This document shows, piece by piece, positions 22,720-28,477 of a stretch of DNA of 28,477 nt (position 1 is the first letter of the stretch; every line of letters starts with the position of its first letter). The position numbers and the translations under genes are program-made. Source of the stretch: Heterotrichella gracilis. Its lineage: Eukaryota > Sar > Xanthophyceae > Tribonematales > Xanthonemataceae. Under the pieces are notes generated by a model, which did no database searches, had not been told where the DNA came from, and worked only from the letters and a program-made list of their open reading frames with translations. The stretch lies in the NCBI GenBank assembly GCA_032358255.1, contig JAULBX010028505.1, positions 1 through 28,477 of the forward strand, given 5' to 3'.

Positions 22720-23101
22720 GATTCTGCACTTTTGCATTTTTTGCTTCTGTAACTTTTTTTGGTCGTTAAGCCAACTAGCACAGCACTAGACGAGAATCGA
22801 TTGCTTGACCTTAGCGCATCAATTCAAGCTCCACCGCCAACACCATCCACCTATGGGCATCTAAGGGTCACATGCCCTTTTTGAGCAGATTTGAGCAACA
22901 CAAACCTTGCACACCTACTGACCTTGCACTCTATTTACAAAGCAGACGAAGTGTTTTCAAGCACAGAAAGTGTCTTTAGGAACTGCTGCTCTCATAAAAC
23001 AGAAAAAAAATATTATTATTTGCCAAATGCCACTGCCACTGCCAAACAAATAAGCCAGATACTGGGCATTGGTCTCTGCGACAGCTGAACCAGATGTCAT
23101 C
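22720..23101. other. 3' region between tRNA and PLP homeostasis gene
   Basis: About 380 bases separate the tRNA terminator from the stop codon of the minus-strand PLP homeostasis gene. This must contain that gene's 3' UTR. TTTACAAA near 22936 reads TTTGTAAA on the minus strand and could be a TGTAA-type poly(A) signal about 165 nt past the stop. No other gene is supported. Confidence 0.4.
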
Positions 23102-25245
23102 CTATTTGCTGTAATCTCTTGCTCCAAAAATGGTGGAACCCACTCTCACGTTTGTGCTGCCCATCTCCACCTGCAGCATGGGTACAAGGATAGTCGGCAA
23201 CGTCCAACATCATTCTGCGCATAACTTTGGCTTCAATACCGTGCAAATAGGTTCAGGAAATCGATGCCACGACCAACGGGAGTGCCTTGAACTCATCCAC
23301 TGGTGGTGGGCCACCATATATGCCACCCAATTACGTCCTCAAGGACTGCACAGGCTTTGACACACATAGTTGTGTACCTTTTATTACCGTTTGTTACCTT
23401 TCCTCCTACAAAACATCACAGCAGGCACACTTGCAGCTCTTGGCAGACGAATACCATATTGTCTGATGATGTCAAAGGATCAGGAGCACCCCTGTAACCC
23501 ACTTCTCACTCCTGCCTCCACAAGGCGCTGCGCTACCTATCCAATCCCTGCACGCACCGCTTGCTCGTAGTCGCCGGACATGCCCATGCTCAGCTCAATT
23601 TCTGACACAGGTATGCTCAACTCCTGCGCCACCTTTTCCCGACATGCTGCCAGCGTCTGCAAGCAGCAGGTTCAGGGTTTAGGGTTTAGGGTTTAGGGTT
23701 CTGGAGGGTCCAATACCGATACTCCCCACTGGTCAGGGGGGCTTTCCTTCGACGCCCATGAACAGCACAACCCTACATGCTACCAAACCACCACAGCCCA
23801 ACTGCAAAGAGACAAGCGCACAGAATGCAGGAGCAGACGTGGGTTCTGTGTCCTAGCCTGGACCCATAGAAAAGCGTACCTGGAAGTTTTCGGGCCGCGA
23901 GGTGTAGTCAGGCATGCCAATCGTCATCAAGCCCGCAAACTTCAGGTTTGGGCAAGACTCAACGATGTGCTTTGCCAGGCCCACCACCTCGTGAGGATCC
24001 ACCCCATACTTGCTCTCCTCACCACTGGTGTTGACTTGCACAAACACAGGCAGGGGCGCCCTGCCCAGGTTGGCCAAGGTGCTGTTCAGCTTGGACGCCA
24101 GCTGCACGGGGGATTAAAACTTCAGGGTTTGAGTTAGGGTTCAAGGGACGAGGTGCTGTTCAGCTTGGACGCCAGCTGCAAGGGGGGTTTAGGGTTTTGG
24201 GTTTTGGGATTAGGGTTTTCGGGGCTAAGTGCTGTTCAGCTTGGAGGCCAGCTGCCCGGGGATTTGCTGCTGTGCCAAGTAAAGAAACAGTTTTGCGTTT
24301 GGTTTGACTGACCATCTGACAAGGGTGTGGATGCACAGGCTTCTGGCGATACAACATTGAGCAGCAGGACGGTGCACAGCAGGCTTTTCTGGAGGGCATT
24401 GTTTTGGAGGGCGGTGTACAGGCAGAGCCACAGGTGCAGGCAAGCCACCGTACCTTGTCGCTGTCCACAGTTTCTAGCATGACCAGATTGGGCACTCCTT
24501 CTGCAGGTAAATACCACCGTAGTTAGCATTAGCAGCATCAACAGCCATGATACCCATTGCGGTGCAACACAGCCAGCAGGTTTTCATGCCTCCACGAGCC
24601 CATTGGCAGTCAGCAGCAACTGGCTTGGCAAGGAGCACCAGATGCAGACCACGTACCTAGCAGGAGCTTGGCCTTGTTGGACTGGAGATGGCCGATGAAG
24701 TGCCAGTGGATATCGCTGGGCAGCTGCTGCACCTTGTCTACAAGTTCCTACACTTTGCACCTCACGCAACATCAAGGACCCAACAAGCTTGTGAGTATTA
24801 CAACAACTTCAAAGCAGGAAACAAGAACTCAGTGTGGTGACAAGGATACAGTGTAATATAGGTGGAGGGCCTACCTGCACGTAGTTCTCGCCAAAGTCCC
24901 TGTGGCCCGCATCATACGCCTCTTGTATGAGCTCAACCGGCTTAGTCTTGCTCACTGCCACCAGCCGTACCTGCCAACGAAACTTCCCTTCACATCCGTT
25001 TTCCGTTTCCAATCATAAACAGTTGTTTGGACACACGGCACTGGTGGTGGCAGGCAGCTGTGTGACGCAACGAATGCATGCATATGGTCGTGCCTTCCAA
25101 AGACAGTGCAGGGTCTTATACGTACTGGATAGCCTGCTGTGGAGCGTTGCGAGGCCAGCTTAACCTTGCTCAAGACGTCTTTCAACGCCGTTGCGACATG
25201 GGTCTCTCCTATCTGAGCCATTGTCGCCACTAGACGTGCATGCAT
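23102..25245 (-). CDS. PLPBP: Pyridoxal phosphate homeostasis protein (YggS/PROSC family), seven exons
   Basis: Exons in transcript order are 25245-25126, 24970-24875, 24747-24657, 24500-24454, 24101-23880, 23656-23558 and 23170-23102. Phases agree throughout and give 247 residues, the usual length for the family. Signatures in order: [11 protein letters not shown] with the PLP-binding Lys (residue about 48), [66 protein letters not shown] and [19 protein letters not shown]. The protein binds PLP and keeps free PLP and amino-acid pools in balance; it has no known catalytic activity. Either of two in-frame ATGs (25245 or 25221) could be the start. I see no clear transit peptide, so cytosolic is the default guess. 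The final 23-codon exon is 387 bases from its neighbour and easy to miss. The start of exon 5 is tandemly copied in the preceding intron. Confidence 0.92.
23674..23700. repeat. Interstitial telomere-type repeat (AGGGTTT x3.5)
   Basis: A perfect AGGGTTT tract lies in intron 5 of the PLP homeostasis gene, 18 bases from the exon 6 acceptor. No exon-edge copy is visible next to it. Confidence 0.85.
24078..24262 (-). repeat. Triplicated 5' end of PLP homeostasis exon 5 with its acceptor
   Basis: On the minus strand, the real exon starts GTGCAG|CTGGCGTCCAAG at 24101. Two further copies of about 35 nt, each including GCAG and CTGGCNTCCAAGCTGAACAG, lie upstream in the transcript at plus-strand 24152-24185 and 24228-24262, with spacings of about 74 and 76. 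TTAGGG-like tracts separate them (GAGTTAGGGTTC and TTTAGGGTTTTGGG on the plus strand). The two outer copies are decoy 3' splice sites within intron 4. Confidence 0.85.
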
Positions 25246-26146
25246 GCTTGGCTGGGCTCGACTGGTTGTGGCTTCTATACAAGCGGAGTTGGTGATGCGT
25301 GTCACAATACCAAGAGAAAATCACCCACAATATATTGACAAAAGTTCAGTGATCAAACTACTGGTACTCGGGCCCTATATGTGGGAGGTAGAGGTGGCAT
25401 GCACGAGGGGGGGCACATGTACATGCGGGGGAAATTCGCGATACCCCAGCAGTAGTTGCAAGAGGGTGCTTCACCTAAAATAACTCAAGCATTTCCAGTA
25501 CACTGATCAATGACCGAATAGGATGTGCGCCCCCTTGTTATGAAGGTGTTTAGCCTGTTTAGGGGTGCACCACTCAACATGCTTCAAGTGTGGCAAGCAA
25601 CGACGTTGCAGATACCTGGTTGGACGCACTACCAAACTCTTCCCCAATAAGTCGTCCACGAATCACACCCAATGCAGTTGGCAATGAAGGACTCCCGGTA
25701 CATTCGCCCACGTCAATCACCTGCCCAAACCTATAAAATACTTCCCTTGAAGAAACCACCACGCAACCTCGTCAGTGGTACATCTGTGCAATTCGGGATA
25801 GAAACAAACAACGCGAGGACAGAGGCAGCACACTATTTGCTAGTAGCCCTCTCAGTTGCATTCGTCGTGGCTCAAGTTTGCCCGGAGTGCCTCACCTCTG
25901 TCGCTGTCTTCTTTGCGCTATGTAGCCCAGGCCAAGCCTTGAACACGCGCGAAACGCAGGGTTGCCCAACCTATCGCACACTGTTTGCCGATACCACTTC
26001 GGAACCCGCGCGTGCCCGTTCCCATACCGCACTGGCCATATCCATGCATTAGGAGCAATAGCCGTGTTGGGGCATTGCCCACGCGCTGATTCGGCTGGCG
26101 CTCTGGATGGCAGATGCCCCGTGCTAGCCTCGCCTGACCCGCCGCA
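25246..26146. promoter_or_regulatory. Divergent promoter region between PLP homeostasis and CUL4 genes
   Basis: The 0.9-kb spacer lies between two outward-reading genes and should contain both promoters. A TATAAAA at about 25732-25738 is the clearest TATA-like element, but it is some 400 bases from the CUL4 ATG. Frames in the region (for example 25918-26463 minus) lack family features. It is GCATGC-rich near the PLP homeostasis start. Confidence 0.4.
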
Positions 26147-28127
26147 ATGCAGACGGCCACCTTTGGGCGCGCCAAGCCCGCCACGGGTCCAGTCAAGAAG
26201 CTAGTCATCAAGCCTCTCAAGTCCAAGCCCACCCTCCCAGACAACTTTGAGCAGGTGGTTTCTGCATATATAAGCGTGCATGGTCTCCTCATCTCAACTG
26301 CGGGGAATCTGGCCCTGTCCCCAGCGTGTTGCCTATGGCGGGCATTCACTGTAACCCACTGTAACTCCTGGTGGACACTGCTGTGACAGGAGCACCACTT
26401 TGGTAGCGGCAGTTCCAGCGGCTTTGATGTTGCTGAACCCACCGTGGATTCCCATAGGCCCACCCGACGTTGCGCACACTAGTGTAGTACTAATCAGCTG
26501 CGCAATGCAGTGCACATACATTAGTCCATTCTTGCATATATGCTAACATGCTCCACACACCTCCGCTCCCTGGATGCTGCCCCAGCGCGCTGCTTATGGG
26601 TAACAATCGCCGCGGCGGGTACTCATCCATCATCCATATTCCTATCGAGCAGGTCACCTGGGACAAGCTGCGGGATGCGGTGCATGCCGTCCAGTCCAAA
26701 CGCCCCGTGTCATGCAGCCTGGAGGAGCTGTACCGGGCGGTGGAGGACATGTGCATCCACAAGCTGGCCGCCAAGCTGTACACCAACTTGCAGCGCGAGT
26801 GCGACGCCCACACCGGCGCCGAGCTGGCGCGCCTGGCGGGCAACCAGCCCCTCGACCCCGTGGTGTTCCTGGAGAATGTGGAGCACGCGTGGGAGGACCG
26901 GTGCTCCCAGATGCTCATGCTGCGCAGCATCTTTTTGTACCTGGACCGCACGTATGTGATCAGTGCCGCGGGGGTGCGCTCCCTGTTCGACATGGGGCTG
27001 CAGCTGTTTCGGCAGCACCTGTCAGCGCACCCCGAGGTGCAGCGCAAGACCGTCCAGGGCATGTTGACCATGGTGGAGTGCGAGCGGCGCGGGGAGACGA
27101 TCAACCGGCAGCTGCTCCGGCACCTCACCCAGATGTTCAGCAGCCTGGGGATCTACAAGGAGGCCTTTGAGGACAGCTTTTTGGCGGAATCGGAGCAGTT
27201 TTACTCCACCGAGGGGGAGAGCTTTATGGAGCAGACGGATGTGCCAAATTACCTGCTGCATGCGGACAGGTGCGGGGATGTCGGCAGCAATTTTTAGGGT
27301 TTAGGGTTTTGGGGAGGGTTTCATGGAGTAGACTGATGTGCCCGGCTCCATGCTGCATGCGGACAGGTGCGGGGATGTCGGTAGGAATTTAGGGGAGGGT
27401 TTCATGGAGCAGGCTGATGTGCCCGACTACCTGCTGCTTGCGGAGAGGTGAGGGGATTGTCGGGACATTTGAGGGGACATCAGCATGATTTCTTGTCATT
27501 TTCCAAGATGATATGAAGCAAGATAGCGGTTGTGGGATGATCCTGAAATTGTGGATATCTTGAATCCCAATTCAAGATCAATATTTATCCTGAATGGCCA
27601 GCCTTTGAGGCTGGCTCTCTCCCCATGTCGCTTCCTCAACCAACCCTCCTACTTGCGATGAGAAGCGTTCATTTTTCTCCTTCTTAAAATTCAGTGCATC
27701 AATGTATTGTTTATAAATATTGAATAGGAGGAGCAGTGAGGAGTTTATATATTCCATGACATACACACAATTGATGTATACCACGCTGCCAGGCGGCTGT
27801 TGGACGAGCTTGTGCAAGGCTCAATGCTGAGCTGGCTTGTTGGTAGGAACGCAAGAAAAATGGCAACATTGCATTTCATGCTGGCAGGCGGCTAATGGAG
27901 GAGCTGGAGCGGTGCCAGCAGTACCTTGACCCCGCCACCCGCAAGGCGCTGATCAACGCGGTAGAGCGCCAGCTGCTGGAGCGCCACATGGCGGCCATCC
28001 TGGACAAGGGCTTTGACTCCATGATGCACGAAAACAGGCTGAGCGACCTGGCGAGGCTGTACAGCCTGTGCGCGCGGGTGCAGGCGCTGGATGCCCTCAA
28101 GCTGTCGCTGCGCGACTACATCCGCAG
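26147..28127 (+). CDS. CUL4: Cullin-4, N-terminal part (gene continues beyond the right edge)
   Basis: Exons are 26147-26254, 26653-27269 and 27888-28127 with consistent phases, giving about 321 residues, under half of a usual CUL4. The rest lies to the right of the window. Exon 1 encodes KKLVIKPLKSKP, typical of plant CUL4 N termini. Exon 2 encodes VTWDKL, LEELYRAVEDMCIHK, QMLMLRSIFLYLDRTYV, VRSLFDMGLQLFR and TDVPNYLLHADR. Exon 3 encodes RRLMEELERC, RKALINAVERQLLERH and LSLRDYIRR. CUL4 is the scaffold of CRL4 ubiquitin ligases. This N-terminal helical-repeat part binds the DDB1 adaptor, and the RING partner site would be in the missing C terminus. The ATG follows an in-frame-compatible GC-rich leader. 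Introns 2 and 3 contain tandem copies of exon edges. Confidence 0.92.
27211..27447 (+). repeat. Triplicated 3' end of CUL4 exon 2 with its donor site
   Basis: Copies that align from ATGGAGYAG through the donor occupy 27226-27269 (real exon end), 27323-27366 and 27404-27447. All are 44 nt, and weaker similarity (GGGGAG, then TTT) extends a few bases upstream. Copies 2 and 3 differ from copy 1 at about 8 and 7 positions. Copy 2 has a stop in the coding frame (ATG GAG TAG). Each copy is followed by GT. TTTAGGGTTTAGGGTTT follows copy 1. Confidence 0.85.
27597..27615. other. Short inverted repeat in CUL4 intron 2
   Basis: GCCAGCC at 27597-27603 and GGCTGGC at 27609-27615 form a perfect 7-bp stem with a 5-base loop. 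No role is apparent inside the intron. Confidence 0.4.
27787..27910 (+). repeat. Decoy copy of the CUL4 exon 3 start upstream of the real one
   Basis: The real exon 3 starts CTGGCAG|GCGGCTAATGGAGG at 27888. At 27793, 95 bases upstream, CTGCCAG|GCGGCTGTTGGACG gives a matching start (RRLLDEL against RRLMEEL in the same phase). Similarity fades after about 25 bases, so it is probably a degenerate copy with a plausible acceptor. Confidence 0.65.
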
Positions 28128-28318
28128 GTAGGGTTTACTACTATCTTTTAGGGTTATTGTTGTTATTATTTTGTTTCGGGCGCTGGATGCGCTCAAGCTG
28201 TCGCTGCGCGGCTACATCCGCAGGTGGGGTTTGCTATTCTTTTCTAGGGTTATTATTGTTATTATTTGTTTCGGGCGCTGGATGCCCTCAAGCTGTCGCT
28301 GCGCGACTACATCCGCAG
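28084..28318 (+). repeat. Triplicated 3' end of CUL4 exon 3 with its donor site
   Basis: Copies of 44 nt lie at 28084-28127 (real exon end), 28180-28223 and 28275-28318, at periods 96 and 95. Copy 3 is identical to copy 1 over the 44 nt, and copy 2 differs at two positions (SLRGYIRR instead of SLRDYIRR). Each is followed by a GT. The intron spacers are also repeated (TTTTAGGGTTATTGTT and TTCTAGGGTTATTATT). Copies 2 and 3 have no AG acceptor directly before them. Confidence 0.9.
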
Positions 28319-28477
28319 GTAGGTTAATTGAATCTGGCGGTACTCCTGGAATGCCTGTAATCAACTAGCTGCATGCATGCACACCCCTAATTCCGTTCGT
28401 CTTAGCAAGTGTGGGTTACAAAGCATAAGTGACAAACTCAGGGACATTAGGCTACGCTGGTTGGGACATTTAGGACG
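28319..28477 (+). other. Continuation of CUL4 intron 3 to the window edge
   Basis: No further CUL4 exon can be recognised in the last 159 bases, so the gene's next exon lies to the right. The stretch includes a GCATGCATGCA run near 28373. Confidence 0.5.

Noticed and set aside
22259..22789. 176-codon plus-strand frame
   Set aside because: It runs through the initiator tRNA and its T-tracts, so it is not a credible protein.
23546..23557. Early stop of the PLP homeostasis protein after [10 protein letters not shown]
   Set aside because: A GTGCGT donor directly after YEQA and a matching final exon ([13 protein letters not shown]) at 23170-23102 restore the complete family C terminus.
25918..26463. 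181-codon minus-strand frame
   Set aside because: It is antisense to the CUL4 start and intron 1. No motif supports it.
26710..27170. Alternative long frames on both strands inside CUL4 exon 2
   Set aside because: GC-rich shadow frames of a clearly identified cullin exon.

Overview
This window is nuclear DNA of a green alga. The genes are split into many short exons with GT-AG introns, and most 3' splice sites read TGCAG. The introns and spacers carry TTTAGGG/CCCTAAA telomere-type repeats. The protein set (plant-type AP2 domains, a plant-type CUL4, a plastid-like transit peptide) is that of the green lineage. A trebouxiophyte (Coccomyxa or Chlorella relatives) fits best, but that placement is inference.

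Layout, left to right: (1) 400-2673, minus: a five-exon gene for a cysteine-rich, probably secreted protein with a duplicated Cys module. (2) 4272-15141, plus: one very large gene of about 22 exons and about 1832 codons, encoding a protein with eleven AP2 DNA-binding domains. (3) 16302-18756, minus: an EcKinase/CHK-like small-molecule kinase with a probable organelle transit peptide. (4) 19265-21832, plus: a YebC/TACO1-family protein. (5) 22625-22696, plus: an initiator tRNA-Met. (6) 23102-25245, minus: a PLP homeostasis protein (YggS/PROSC family). (7) 26147 to the right edge, plus: the N-terminal part of cullin-4. All exon models were built by hand. In each one the codon phase is consistent across every junction, and the models end at in-frame stops, except cullin-4, which leaves the window.

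No operon-like logic links the genes. Genes 1/2, 3/4 and 6/7 are divergent pairs that may share promoter regions. Genes 2/3 are convergent, and so are gene 4 with its downstream tRNA and gene 6.

Two things stand out. The first is the eleven-fold AP2 array in one predicted protein, with one GC-AG intron and one intron that stays open in frame if retained. The second is in the right third (about 20-28.3 kb): exon edges, together with their splice site and flanking intron, are tandemly repeated two or three times at periods of about 74-125 bp. Several of these repeats have TTTAGGG-like sequence between copies. I count seven separate cases in three unrelated housekeeping genes (YebC/TACO1, PLP homeostasis protein, CUL4) and saw none in the left half. 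This looks like an ongoing process acting on exon-intron borders, possibly tandem duplication during break repair with telomere-type filler. It creates decoy splice sites and at least one potential in-frame cassette exon.
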